Positions 35,871 through 48,280 of a stretch of 64,000 nt of DNA are shown here, one piece after another. The DNA comes from Sinonovacula constricta (taxonomy: Eukaryota > Mollusca > Bivalvia > Cardiida > Solecurtidae), in assembly GCA_007844125.1 (NCBI GenBank), contig CM017558.1:58502550-58566549 (forward strand), given 5' to 3'. The notes under the pieces are model-generated. The model was given only the letters and a program-made list of their open reading frames with translations, was not told the DNA's origin and searched no databases. A program made the position numbers and the translations under genes. Each line of letters starts with the position of its first letter. Position 1 is the first letter of the stretch.

Positions 35871-36771
35871 CTGAAGAGATAAACAGACAGAATTCCAACA
35901 GTGACTGACCAATTTAAGGCTTTAAGTCACCGTGTTTATATAGTCTCCATGACCTGTCCGGTCATCGCGGATTTAAAATCAATACAAGTTATTGACTTTA
36001 AAGGGTAAATTGCAAACAATGCAGTGCAACAAAGCATTCCCGGGCTGTAACCACCAGCAGTAAATCTCCTAATACGTTTTGCAAAGAGGTCAGTTATTGA
36101 GACCTTTTGCTGATTGTATATAAAACATTTCCATAAAATCAAGGATGGCTTTGTGTCCTGCTGCATAAGTGTATAAATATTGTATTATATTTTAAAGAAA
36201 GAGATAAACTGGTTTCCAGCATTGAAATCTTCTACTTTAGTATCAGACGGATCATCTGAGTGATAAAAATGATTATCGATAGTAGGAATATTGTCAGGGC
36301 ATAGAGTCCCTTCCACTAGTGGATATTCATTTATCTAGTTCATGGAAAATGATTGTCAGCAAGCCTCTGGAAAGCTCAATATAATATATTCTAGTGACGT
36401 TAACTAAGTGTTAAAAATGACAATAAGATTCTTTTTATTACATTATACTTTAAACAGCACATTTGATTTTTAAGTCTCAACAAATATACCGGGTTAAGTA
36501 TTAGTTAAAGACCGTCTGAAGTCTAAAAGGGTCATCTTTAAAACATCGCATCGTAGTATTTTAAGTGCACTGTCACGCCGTGATATTAAACTTAGTGTAA
36601 TACAAATACACGACGCAAAGGCAATAGTAAAATATAAAAAAAACTGATATACCCAATCAACAAACTAACAAAATCATGTACGGTTATGTTTATCATTTTT
36701 AACACAATTTATACGCATCAGCATGATCACACTAATAAATTACCTTTCATTATTTAAACATAGAAACTTAC

Positions 36772-36810
36772 CGACTCTTGATTTGTTGAGAGCGAATAGA
36801 CTTCTTGCTA
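36772..36810 (-). other. TEP: TEP 5' UTR exon 1 (non-coding)
   Basis: A leader exon of about 39 bases between the inferred start site and the donor at 36770-36771 (minus: G|GTAAGT). It has no ATG. It would splice to the acceptor at 35258-35259 before the signal-peptide exon. The 5' limit is estimated from the TATA position only. Confidence 0.5.
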
Positions 36811-36830
36811 TGTTTGTGCGAATGTGAGGC

Positions 36831-36844
36831 GGAACTTTATATGG
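36831..36844 (-). promoter_or_regulatory. TATA box of the TEP gene
   Basis: On the minus strand the sequence reads ccatataaagttcc, with TATAAA at 36836-36841. It lies about 25-30 bases upstream of a short segment ending in a strong splice donor (AGTCG|GTAAGTTTC), so transcription probably starts near 36,810. This is the only good TATA/donor pair upstream of the signal-peptide exon. The start site itself is inferred. Confidence 0.6.
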
Positions 36845-37270
36845 GGACAAATAGATAACAACCAGGAGTGGAGATAGGTGCAGCTATTGTCTCATATAAT
36901 CATATAAGTTCTCCCAGCAAGACTTAAGTTACAAATGCCGTAGTCGGTTGAGCAATTTACTGCAAGATGCCCGGGGTTTAAATAATAAAAAACTAGCATT
37001 TTTTATTGCCGGATAAGTTGTTGTTGTTGTTGTTTGTATATTTTGTAAAACTCTAATTAAAATTGTTATGGAGAAGACTAAACAATGCGTCTGCCACCCT
37101 TCTACCGGCTTTTACATAGCAACTGTGAATTTAATATGTGCTGTTAAAATGACATCATTTTAACATTTTAACTCGCCATTGCTATTATATCTGAACTCAT
37201 TGTTCTCCCTCAAATCATAAAAGCAACTTTCTGAGTATGCCCTTAGATATGCTTTCTTCTTAAGTAAAAT

Positions 37271-37471
37271 TTAGACAGTTGAAAGTATTTTAGTCATAAA
37301 CTTTGTTGGGTCAATGAGACCGCCTGTCATTGGAAGAGCTTGACCTTCCACAGGAAAGGTCTCTTGCAGTGACAAAACAGTTTCCTGCATTTTATTAGAA
37401 AAACGCCCGCGTGTTTCTACTATACCAGTGCAGCAGACCACAACAAACAATATAGCAGACAAGAACAAACA
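37271..37471 (-). other. Unassigned open frame, possible terminal exon
   Basis: A stop-bounded frame of about 66 codons without a usable ATG at its start. A pyrimidine-rich tract ending in ggtatag could act as an acceptor, giving a tail from 'ETRGRFSNKM' to 'MTKILSTV' and a stop. There is no family match that I know, and no partner exon. It could be chance. Confidence 0.2.
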
Positions 37472-38049
37472 TCACAGAAGCAGTCAATATGATTATGTTT
37501 ATTGAAAATTATTGTCTTATTAAAGAAATAAGTCAAAGCATATCAGCATATAATCGACAGTTTAGAGCATGCCCTTTTAGGGACTAGAAATTTTGCGATG
37601 GTAAAACAGTAGTTCACAACGATAACGGAATCTCACATAAACAATGGAGGAAACAAATAATAAGAGTATATAAAAATATTTATTTGCACATTAAGGGTTG
37701 CATAAGAGTATCTACTGTAATACATAAGCAATATCATCTCAGTTTTTAGTACTGTATACCGTTCTATATAGCATGCTTCTCATATTTTAAAGGTGTATGA
37801 TTTATACTGCGTGTGTTGTATAAATATATGTTGTCATAAATAAAGGGCAATAGTTATTTAACTGACGAAAATAGAAGTTTAATTGGATAAGCGTGATTAG
37901 TGGGGTAAAAGTCAAAATAAAAAAATTGCAAGATACACATGTTAATTACAAAACGTAATCAGTATCAATCGGAGAAATGTGTTATGCTCTCGCGCATTCA
38001 TTTGTGTTTGATATCATTTTAACATGCTGCGGATAAGCGTACGAACTTT

Positions 38050-38700
38050 GTGCTGAGGACATTAGACCCATTCTTTTAGAAATGTCTCCTTCAATAAACT
38101 GGTGTGCGCAGGCTGTTTTGAAAGATCAGATACTGTGTTCTGTCAAATGTACCAAACAAGTTTGATAATGTTAAAGTCCTGGGACCGAGCAATCCAGTCC
38201 ACAAGAAAAGTTGTTTTATGCCTCGAAGTGGTCTTTGGTCACACAAGCTACATGTTCGTGACTATAAACAATTAAACCAAGGCACTAGGTTTCTGGCATC
38301 TAGAATGCCATTTACGTCACTGCCCGAGCCGTTTTAAACAATAAAGTAATCGGTGGATTTTTTGCAGGGACTCTATTCCAGCCCAAACCATAACCGACCC
38401 CGAACGAATGCTTGGCAATGAAGGTCTATGCAAACTACATTTCTCAAAAGGAATACATTTCATTATTCTGTGCGTAATCTCCCTTAGTGTATCACACCAC
38501 CTTCGTCAGCGCTTATCTAGAGGTTTGTGCTCATAGGAGATCAATTTTCATTTCCGAAAATGGAATTCTTGTTCAAGTGTGGGTGTTTACCTCCCACTTA
38601 TATTCTCCAACTGATTGTTGAGAGTATCTCTGTTGAAGTTATGTTTTCGTGCGCGCATAACAAAAAGAAGCAAAATGACTCATCTTTCATGAAATACGAT
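38050..38700 (-). pseudogene. Decayed Tc1/mariner-like transposase
   Basis: Minus-strand translation with stops and frameshifts keeps the order of Tc1 catalytic-domain blocks: a 'GVGYGLGWNRV' stretch like 'GGSVMVWGGI', then 'HVACVTKDHFEA.NNFS' like 'RPHVARVCRDFLEQNNI', then 'GLDCSVPGL.H' like 'PALSPDLNPIEH'. There is no intact frame and I could not define ends. The assignment rests on motif order. Confidence 0.5.
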
Positions 38701-39404
38701 CCGCAAGAACCGTTAATAAAGTTTAACTTACTTGTAGCCAAATGCACTTAAACTTCATAGTAGGTGCATCACCGAATTATCAAAGTCAAAATAAACCATG
38801 GATGGGTGGGGTAAAGAGTTGTTGTACATGTACAAGGGTGTCCTGCGAGGATGCAGTCGTAACCGGATGCAACCGGAAACGGACGTCGCTAGCCGGGAGC
38901 AGTTCCGGGCACTCTACCACCACAGAGTCAACAGATTTAGGTTTTGCAGAACCATTCGATTTAGTCTCATTTTACACTGTAATCAGCGACCGAAATCAGA
39001 AAAAAAAACTAATTTAATTTCACATTCTACCATTGCATAGGCCTACCCAACAAATTGTGCATGTACACGTTTGCCATTTTTGTGAATAACACCAAGTTCT
39101 GTTGCTTTTAATCCCGTGTTCACAAACTGACAGAGAACAATAACGGACAGTTTTCCAAGAAATATAATTACGGCTACACATGTGACGTCACATGACCTAA
39201 TAAAAATGGCGATTTAAATTATTCTAGCCTATTGTTTTGTCATAAGCTGTTGCGTCCCTTAAAATCTGAACTTGTTTTAGGATTTGACGACGTTTAGAAC
39301 TCCAAGTACAGCATGAAAGTTATCCATTTAATAAGTAGCTAAGTAATAAGTAGGTTTATCACACTGTACATAGCAAATGTTATCACGCCGGACTTTTTAC
39401 ATCT

Positions 39405-39690
39405 AATGTTCGATGTGATGGTGGTATAAAAAAATGCGAGCGATATGTTTCGACCTAAACAACAAATCTGTCTGCAAAACATGCACTGGTAAAAAATAAG
39501 TAATTATACCTGTCTAACGTTCATATTTAACTTCTGTTGACCTTTATCTTATGTTCGATGTGATGGTAGGATAAAAATACGAGCGATATGATTCGCCCTA
39601 AACAACAAGACTGTCTGCAAAACATTAATAGAAAGATAAGCTTTACTCCTGTCTCATGTTCATGTTAGTTTACGTAAACAAACAATACAG
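39405..39690. repeat. Tandem duplication, period about 145 bp
   Basis: Two copies beginning 'ttcgatgtgatggt', each with 'gcgatatg', 'cctaaacaacaa' and 'ctgtctgcaaaac'. No coding. Confidence 0.8.
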
Positions 39691-40649
39691 CATTTCTGAT
39701 ATCAGGAATGTGCTATTATTGTGATAAGTTCAAACGGTTCTTTTTTATATATTTTATTTGTTATATTTTATTATAACCAAAAGTAATAACTAAATAGTGT
39801 TTGTCCTACCCACTAAAACGTGTTTCGCTCTAAATGATTTTTTTCATAAAATATGTAGCAAAAAATGCGGAATTGGAAGGATTGGTTACAGCCATATGGT
39901 CATTGAGTTTGTCTTATCAAAACAGCCTTTGTGGTGAAAGTAATGTCATTTTAGAATAATGAACAAACATTTGTATATGTTAAAGTAAATTAGCAACATT
40001 TACAATGGTTGAATTGCTGACAACAAAGATTTATAACTTGGAGATCAGACAAGACAAAACTTTGACAAATATTTAACATGTTAATTGATGAATCTAATTC
40101 GCCTATGACATCGCCGAAAAGGAATCTTTAGTTTCCACCATTGTACTCGCGATAAGAAATTTAACTATTTAGGACAGTGTCGGATTCTAAACGTGTTTGC
40201 TTCTTGAACGAGATTTGTATTATTAATAAGTTATAAATTTTAAACTGTTTATTTACCAATCGTCATACTTTTTTTAAACCGTTTTATGTGTTGACCTGTT
40301 TTCAATTATAATTTATTTTTTGTTACCTGATAGTTTTTTATATTTTTCTATATTTTACTTGCGTAGTTTGGTTTTGGCCTGATTATGCTCTATTCACATT
40401 TAACTTTGTATTCGGCGCCGTATGACCTGTTAAGTGTCGGTGTGCCGTAAAACCCAAATAAAATAAAAAAAGCTATTTAATTCTTGGGGATTTTTTTTCA
40501 ATTCGAATGTTCCCCGTGATTTCAAGAGAATATGTAGCACATACATGCAAGGTGTGCACCTTAAAATCGTATAAATAATAAGGATTTTAAAATAGTTTGT
40601 AATATTAATGTGTGTTTTACCATTTTCTTATTTCTTTATTGAATCAGTT

Positions 40650-41260
40650 TTGTGCCTGCACGCGCATGGACCCTGGCCATGGGACTATGGCAGCCGTCTA
40701 GGGCAGTCATGGGTCTTGCCCCACCCACTTCACAATCAGGACAAAACCCTGCACGTTACACGTCCGGTCATTAGTAAAACTAGGCCAAATCTTCGATCCC
40801 AACCTTTACCAGCTGTATATGATAGCCACTGATTACACGCACAAAATAGTTGCACGTTTACCAGCAGGCACCAGATCTCAGTTCCCTGAGACAATGTTCA
40901 CAGTTTGGGGGGGGGGGGGGGGGGGGGGGCATGCCCAGGCCTACCTGTTTCTATCGCAATTTCTGCTCGGGTGTCTTCCGGTGGTCTACCAGACGTCAAA
41001 CAACAGCATAAAAGGATTATATAAAGTGTCTTTATAAAGGCGCCATATGCACACGTGCATTCACGCTGTGCAGGATGCACATGCCCCCATGGCCCTGTGA
41101 CTATGGCAGCCGTCTAGTTTACTAATGGACCTTGCCCCAAATACCAATATATCTGCCCATATGCATTCCGGTTCCCTATAAAACCATGCCAAAATGTTTA
41201 TCCCTATGCTTACCCAGCTATGTATGGCAGGCAGTGTTTACAAGTAGTTTGTACGTTTGG
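40650..41260. repeat. Diverged direct duplication, offset about 416 bp
   Basis: The segment 'ctatggcagccgtctag' at 40,685 recurs at 41,101, with matching flanks ('ccatggccctgtgactatgg' versus 'ccatgggactatgg', and 'cttgcccca'). The two copies flank the G run. Confidence 0.7.
40907..40929 (+). repeat. Homopolymer run of 23 G
   Basis: 23 consecutive guanines in intergenic DNA. It may form quadruplex structures, and its exact length is prone to sequencing error. Confidence 0.9.
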
Positions 41261-41309
41261 TAGATCGCGCTTTACTTCCATGTTGACTTTTTCGCATGTT
41301 ACTTTTGTG

Positions 41310-42090
41310 CAGGCATGAAAAAGTCAATTGTCAAAATTGCGAAAATTGCCCATAGTAGACTCCCATAGTGTTATGATGGGGCGGTGGGGTGCAACTGCGC
41401 ATGCAAAGGCGTACAGTTCAGGCTGCGTGTAACCAATCACAAACAGGAAGCGTCTTGTCTGGTGTTGGATGAACCCTGCTCAGTTTCTTCACCATTTTTT
41501 CGCAAGCCGCCTTTGTGCAGGTTGAGTAACCAAGAAAGAGCAAATAGTTAAATTAGCCAAATCACCTCCCACTGACTTATAATGGTATTTGCAGCACTCA
41601 CACGAAAGTGCATAACACTCAGCTTTCGAGCGCGTGATAGAGTAGTGGACACCCACAAAGTGACAGAGTAGTGGACACCCACAAAGTGAAAGAGTAGTGG
41701 ACACCCACAAAGTGCAAGAAATAAGTCTCTGCTAAGCTTTCAGTTTTGTATAGGTTACCCACCCGTAAAATAGGCAAATGGTAAACATTGAGAACATTGC
41801 CTAAAGGCTAAAATAGACCTCCATAGGCCTTTATTGGCATAAAACACGTTCCAGATATACGCGTACAGCTCAGTCTGTGTGCCACCTAGCGAGAAACAGA
41901 AACTGTCATCCGGTAAGGACTGACCCCTTCTTGTTTTCTGCGCATAGTTTTTGCATGTCTTTTTGTGCAGGCTGAGCAATCATGCAAGAGCACATGGTCA
42001 AGATTCTCAAATCAATCTCTATAGACTAAGAATGGGGTTTGATGCACTGGAATGAAAGCGCATCACGCTCATTCTGCATGCGAGCCATAA
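41310..42090. repeat. Array of three diverged units plus 26-bp triplicate
   Basis: Three diverged copies begin with 'ttttgtgcaggc' or similar (near 41,308, 41,511 and 41,963) and run to 'gtgcata/gcgcatcac.ctc'. Inside, 41,638-41,714 has three near-identical 26-bp units with 'gtagtggacacccacaaagt'. Confidence 0.65.
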
Positions 42091-43544
42091 AGTAGCAGAC
42101 ACCCAGAAAAAAAGGAAGGGTACATGCATGCCCTCGACAGCCATACCGTTCCTACGGGCCTGGACCTAGGTGAAACGAGTGTGCTTAACAAGGTTAAGAA
42201 AAAAACACAAAAATAGGTGTGTGTTAATAATCGCTAAATGTTTGAGAAGGTTTTTGTTATGACAACATGTTATTGTCGCAACTATCAACTAAAAGTCAGA
42301 AAAAAAATCTAAGAATTTACCAACAATTTAGTGCCAATTATCCTATACTAGCCCAGGTCCTCTTAATTGTATCCTGGTATCTATACATCTCCATTTTGTA
42401 TTTGTTTCTTACGCTTTCCTTTCAACAGAAAGCGCAGATCATATTTGTTTATTATATGGAAGCATACATCTTCGGATACCCAAGCACGACTTTTCCGTTT
42501 TACTACATTCGTCGATCGTGGGTTAATTGGAAAACTTTCTGTCTACTTATCGGACTGAATAGAACAAGAATTGGCCAATCATAATACTGCTTAAAAAATC
42601 CATACTCTTCAGCGTGGAGACTAGAAGTATAACAGTGGCTGCGCAAAGTGCCACAATCGAAAGAAACGAGTTTTGTCATTGGACTGAAATCTTCATCGGA
42701 TTATGGAGCGACCAATAAAATATCATTACCAGAAACGGCGAAAAGTGAACTAAATGTCCCACGGGCGACGAATGGAGAGTAACGGAATGGATCGATCGTG
42801 GTTGTCCGAAGATGGGAAGCACGGTACAGTTATTCCTATTAGATTCACTATATTTCCAAGTTCTTGAGTTGTATATAGTAAAGAGAAAACAAACAAAATT
42901 TCATTAAATCTTTTGGTAAATAAGTGTTGTTATTTTATTGTTGTTGTTGCTAGTTGTGAACATGTCCTTTTAGCATTTTCAAAAAAAGTAACTATTTAAG
43001 CAATATATATATAACTGGCACTATGTCGCATTTCAGTGGGATTTTAGACAAGGGGTAAACAATTGTATTTAAAAATATTTCGATGGTGTTAAAAGTTCAC
43101 AAGTGTCACTTCCATATGGATGTTAGTAGCAGTGTGAAGTTAAAGTAAAATATGTCTGGTCTAAGTTTGGTCTGGGCTAGTTCATCTGAGAAGTTAGGAG
43201 ACCGGGTGACTAGCTGGGTCCAGAAGTTAAATTATATACCGGAGACTGGGTGTTACAAATAAAGAAGCCATTATTGCAGTTATGATGCTTTCTTTGAATC
43301 ATTAACATGTCTTAAACAATACTTCAATATAAAACAAACGTGACATAGCATTTCGTGACATAGCATTTCGTATATTAAACAACTGCATCTACAAATACAC
43401 AAATTATACTTACCTTTTACATTTCATAATTATTCTAGCGACACCAAATATTTTGAAGTCCGCATCGAAGATACATAAATAAGTAAAATCAAGTAAATTA
43501 AAAAAATATCAGATAACAAAAACTTTTCTTGCATGTTGACTGAT

Positions 43545-45497
43545 TTAGAACTACTGCTACCACTGGCCCAATGTCACAGGTATGTCACTACTGCTACCAC
43601 TGGCCCAATGTCACAGGTATTTCACTACTGCTACCACTGGCCCAATGTCACAAGTATGTCACTACTGCTACCACTGGCCCAATGTCACAGGTATTTCTCT
43701 ACTGCTACCACTGGCCCAATGTCACAGGTATGTCACTACTGCTACCACTGGCTCAATGTCACAGGTATTTCACTACTGCTACCACTGGCCCAATGTCACA
43801 GGTATTTCACTACTGCTATCACTGGCCCAATGTCACAGGTATGTCACTACCGCTACCACTGGCCCTTTGTCACAGGTATGTCACTACTGCTACCACTGGC
43901 CCAATGTCACAGGTATGTCACTACTGCTACCACTGGCCCAATGTCACAGGTATGTCACTACTGCTACCACTGGCCCAATGTCACAGGTATGTTACTACCG
44001 CTACCACTGGCCCAATGTCACAGGTATGTCACTACCGCTACCACTGGCCCAATGTCACAGGTATGTTACTACTGCTACCACTGGCCCAATGGCACAGGTA
44101 TGTCACTACTGCTACCACTGGCCCAATGTCACAGGTATGTCACTACTGCTACCACTGGCCCAATGTCACAGGTATGTTACTACTGCTACCACTGGCCCAA
44201 TGTCACAGGTATGTCATACTGCTACCACTGGCCCAATGTCACAGGTATGTCACTACTGCTACCACTGGCCCAATGTCACAGGTATGTTACTACTGCTACC
44301 ACTGGCCCAATGTCACAGGTATGTCATACTGCTACCACTGGCCCAATGTCACAGGTATGTCACTACTGCTACCACTGGCCCAATGTCACAGGTATGTTAC
44401 TACCGCTACCACTGGCCCAATGTCACAGGTATGTCACTACTGCTACCACTGGCCCAATGTCACAGGTATGTCACTACTGCTACCACTGGCCCAATGTCAC
44501 AGGTATGTCACTACTGCTACCACTGGCCCAATGTCACAGGTATGTCACTACTGCTACCACTGGCCCAATGTCACAGGTATGTTACTACTGCTACCACTGG
44601 CCCAAAGTCACAGGTATGTCACTACTGCTACCACTGGCCCAATGTCACAGGTATGTCACTACTGCTACCACTGGCCCAATGTCACAGGTATGTCACTACT
44701 GCTACCACTGGTCCAATGTCACAGGTATGTCACTACTGCTACCACTGGCCCAATGTCACAGGTATGTTACTACCGCTACCACTGGCCCAATGTCACAGGT
44801 ATGTTACTACTGCTACCACTGGCCCAATGTCACAGGTATGTCACTACTGCTACCACTGGCCCAATGTCACAGGTATGTCACTACTGCTACCACTGGCCCA
44901 ATGTCACAGGTATTTCACTACTGCTACCACTGGCCCAATGTCACAGGTATGTTACTACCGCTACCACGAGCCCAATGTCACAGGTATGTCACTACTGCCA
45001 CCTCTGGTCCAATGTCACAGGTATGTCACTACTGCCACCTCTGGTCCAATGTCACAGGTATGTCACTACTGCCACCTCTGGTCCAATGTCACAGGTATGT
45101 CACTACTGCCACCTCTGGTCCAATGTCACAGGTATGTCACTACTGCCACCTCTGGTCCAATGTCACAGGTATTTCACTACTGCTACCACTGGCCCAATGT
45201 CACAGGTATGTCACTACTGCCACCTCTGGTCCAATGTCACAGGTATGTCACTACTGCCACCTCTGGTCCAATGTCACAGGTATGTCACTACTGCTACCAC
45301 TGGCCCAATGTCACAGGTATGTCACTACTGCCACCTCTGGTCCAATGTCACAGGTATGTCACTACTGCCACCTCTGGTCCAATGTCACAGGTATTTCACT
45401 ACTGCTACCACTGGCCCAATGTCACAGGTATGTCACTACTGCTACCACTGGCCCAATGTCACAGGTATGTCACTACTGCTACCACTGGTCCAATGTC
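43545..45497 (+). repeat. 37-bp minisatellite, about 53 copies
   Basis: The unit begins gtatgtcactactgctacca and continues 'ctggcccaatgtcacag'. A second unit type with 'tgccacctctggtcc' is interspersed at about 44,985-45,395. Since 37 leaves remainder 1 on division by 3 and the unit has no stop in any frame, all three plus-strand frames stay open for 650-670 codons. Each unit contains cacag|gtatgt, a consensus 5' splice site. I regard the array as non-coding intergenic DNA. Confidence 0.93.
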
Positions 45498-46349
45498 AAG
45501 ATGGTATTATATGTGGTTTAACTTTTCAACAAAACAGTAAAAGGCGTACAATGTTAAAAACAAGCAGTTCTGCAAGTATGTAGCATTTTTAAGTGTTTAA
45601 CTGAAGTTAATTAAAAATGTAATTTTGCAGTTACATATCTTTATTGAGAAATAAAAACTTGTACCAGAAAATTGGTACATCCAATAGAGTTAAATATACT
45701 TTATCGCTCTGATGACTCATAATATCCATTGTATTGTTATAAAATGTTTCAATTAAAAAACCACATGAATTCTGTTGGTTTTAGACGCATGCATACATGC
45801 AAATGTTGGACTTTGGGAACAATCTCTATTTACGTACAATCTTTTATTATTTGGTGAAAATATTTTTTTTTGCAGCTTTTATTTAATTGCATATATGTTT
45901 AATCACATGTATCACTTCTTCTCTCTGACAGAAAATTGTGACCAATACGTCATTATGCCATGCTGTCTCCTTTTGAAATAACCTGGATTCAATGATAAGT
46001 TTATTCATTCGTTTCTTTTCCATTTTTGTAGAGGACATTTCTATTGACTAGTTTGATTCCAAAAATAGCTAACCTTGATGCATTAAAAATATAGAGGATT
46101 CATCCAATAAAAATCAAGTTTTTTGTTTCAATGATAGCTACCACACAAATGTATAACATCTTTAAGCAGCTCAAAGCTAAGCTCAACATTTTAAATGAAA
46201 CATATCTTGTTTGTCTTTCCAGGTGCATTTTTGTCTGTCACAATCTGTCGTATACCACCATTAAGGTCATTTGACTCACATAACTATGCCAAAGTAGAAA
46301 CCCCATTTCACAGCAATCTAGCAAGAAAGGCCCTTTACTGGGCAAACTA

Positions 46350-47345
46350 ACAGCCCATGGAGATTGCAAAGTTACAACAATGTGGGACTGAGACATTACA
46401 ATTTAGGTACCCCATGGGCACTCTTTTTAACAAAATGTTCAAGGGCAATCGAAAACAAGAGCTGAAAGTTTATAATTTAGACACCTTGGGGGCACTCTTT
46501 TTGATAAAATGTTCAAGGGCCATTAAAAACAAGAGCTGAGGGGTTATAATTTAGAGACAACTGGGGCACGCTCTAGCTGAGGGGTTATAATTTAGAGACA
46601 CCTGGGACACTCTTTTTAATAAAATGTTCAAGGGCCATTGAAAACAAGAGCTGAGGGGTTATAATATAGAGACACCTGGGGCACTCTAAGAGCTGAGGGT
46701 TATAATTTAGAGACACCTGGGGCACTCTAAGAGCTGAGGGGTTAAAATTTAGAGACACCTGGGGCACGCTCTAACTGAGGGGTTATAATTTAGAGACACC
46801 TGGGGCACTCTAAGAGCTGAGGGGTTATAATTTAGAGACACCTGGGGCACTCTAAGAGCTGAGGGGTTATAATTTAGAGACACCTGGGGCACTCTAAGAG
46901 CTGAGGGGTTATAATTTAGAGACACCTGGGACACTCTTTTTAATAAAATGTTCAATGGCCATAGAAAACAAGAGCTGAGGGGTTACAATTTAGAGACACC
47001 TGGGGCACGCTCTAGCTGAGGGGTTATAATTTAGAGACACCTGGGACACTCTTTTTAATAAAATGTTCAAGGGCCATTGAAAACAAGAGCTGAGGGGTTA
47101 TAATTTAGAGACATCTGGGGCACTCTAAGAGCTGAGGCGTTATAATTTAGGGAAACCTGGGGCACTCTTTTTAACAAAATGTTCAAGAGCCATAGAAAAC
47201 ATTAGCTGAAGGGTTATAATTTAGAGACTCCATGTGCATCCTTTTTAACAAAATGTTCAAGGGCCAAAGAAAACAAGAGCTAAGGGGTTATTATTTAGAG
47301 ACACCTGGGGCACTCTTTTCACTAAAATGTTCAAGGGCCATAAAA
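46350..47345 (+). repeat. 42-bp satellite with longer interspersed variant
   Basis: The basic unit contains 'ggggttataatttagagaca' and 'cctggggcactctaagagct'. A longer variant inserts 'tttttaataaaatgttcaag ggccattgaaaacaagagct'. The order of short and long units suggests higher-order structure. The minus-strand frame repeats a 14-residue peptide and is not thought to be a gene. Confidence 0.9.
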
Positions 47346-47741
47346 ATACAAGAGCTGTGACAGTAATGGCACACAATTCATTTGCTTGACAGTATGATGA
47401 ATGCTTAATACTATCTGCACTCATAACTTAGACCTTTATGTATAGGGTATATGCCACCAAAATGTCCATGTCGAACCAGATTTCTCACAGAATCCAATGT
47501 GGCACTAACAAACTTGCTAATTTCCGCAATATAATCAATAGGAAGATATGTGGCATTTTAATCTGATCTATACACTGGATATTGAGTGTCAAGTCTGAAA
47601 GCGTTGTTGATGCTGGGATATGAGGAATAGCTCTCCGTGTTCAAGGAAAAGTCAAGATTAAAAGTAAACTTATGTAGTTGGATGTATTAAACATAACATT
47701 TAAGGTGTGCTAATTTGCTTAATTGGTATTTTTACTTCAGC

Positions 47742-47764
47742 AATGGATTGGATTGGATTGGATT
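47742..47764 (+). repeat. (GGATT)n microsatellite
   Basis: Four to five units of ggatt, immediately before a tRNA-like SINE copy. Confidence 0.8.
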
Positions 47765-48020
47765 AGCTGGCATTTTTGCCGATACTGTGCAGCGACATTT
47801 CTGTCATTATAGCACAGGGGCACTTATGAGGTGCCCAGGGACTGAACTCGGCGGGTCCATTATACTGACACCGACGAGTCAGGTGTAATGCTGTCCCCTT
47901 AGCCCCGAGCGTTAGGAGGGAAGCCACTACTACCAACTTTAAAGTCTTTGGTTTGACTCGTCCGGGGTTCGAACCCACTACCTCCCGATCCACAAGCAGA
48001 CCCTCTACTAGACTGGCTGC
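47765..48020 (-). repeat. tRNA-derived SINE candidate (family D)
   Basis: On the minus strand 'gtctagtagagggtctgctt' resembles an A box and 'gtgggttcgaaccccggac' a perfect B box at usual spacing, followed by a non-tRNA body. It is read as a SINE head rather than a functional tRNA because no cloverleaf closes. Confidence 0.55.
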
Positions 48021-48280
48021 TTATATATGTAATGGGTATTTATAAATAAATAAACATAAAAATAGGCAAAACCTAAAAATAAAAAGAACAGTACCGGTAT
48101 ATAAAACAGAGTACTAAAAAGTGTTGAATTTTCTTATAGTACTAACTTTTATACTTCAACTGAAGAAGTATGACATGTTATGATAAATTCAAAGAAGAAA
48201 GAAACAGCACTTTTTAAGGTTAATTCAACACGCTGCAAAAATAACATTTAAGTTTCCATCATAAAACATTTTCTATGGGG

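Larger units (their letters stand above)
36845..43530. other. Intergenic region upstream of TEP
   Basis: About 6.7 kb without a convincing host gene. It holds the decayed Tc1-like transposase, a 145-bp duplication, a 416-bp-offset duplication, a G run, a three-copy diverged array and a likely LINE/SINE tail at 40,400-40,470 ('gtgccgtaaaacccaaataa'). The TEP upstream promoter region starts at 36,845; I see a GATA-type site but no certain enhancer. Confidence 0.6.

Noticed and set aside
43545..45497. Possible CRISPR array
   Set aside because: Units are contiguous 37-mers with no unique spacers, and the setting is clearly eukaryotic.
43533..45583. Three overlapping plus-strand open frames of 650-670 codons
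   Set aside because: All are readings of one 37-bp tandem unit in its three frames; composition and length follow from the repeat. No start context, splice or family signal.
46585..46955. Minus-strand frames repeating a 14-residue peptide
   Set aside because: Product of the 42-bp satellite.
47930..48020. Functional tRNA gene on the minus strand
   Set aside because: A and B box resemblance is present but no closed cloverleaf or acceptor stem could be drawn; read as a SINE head.
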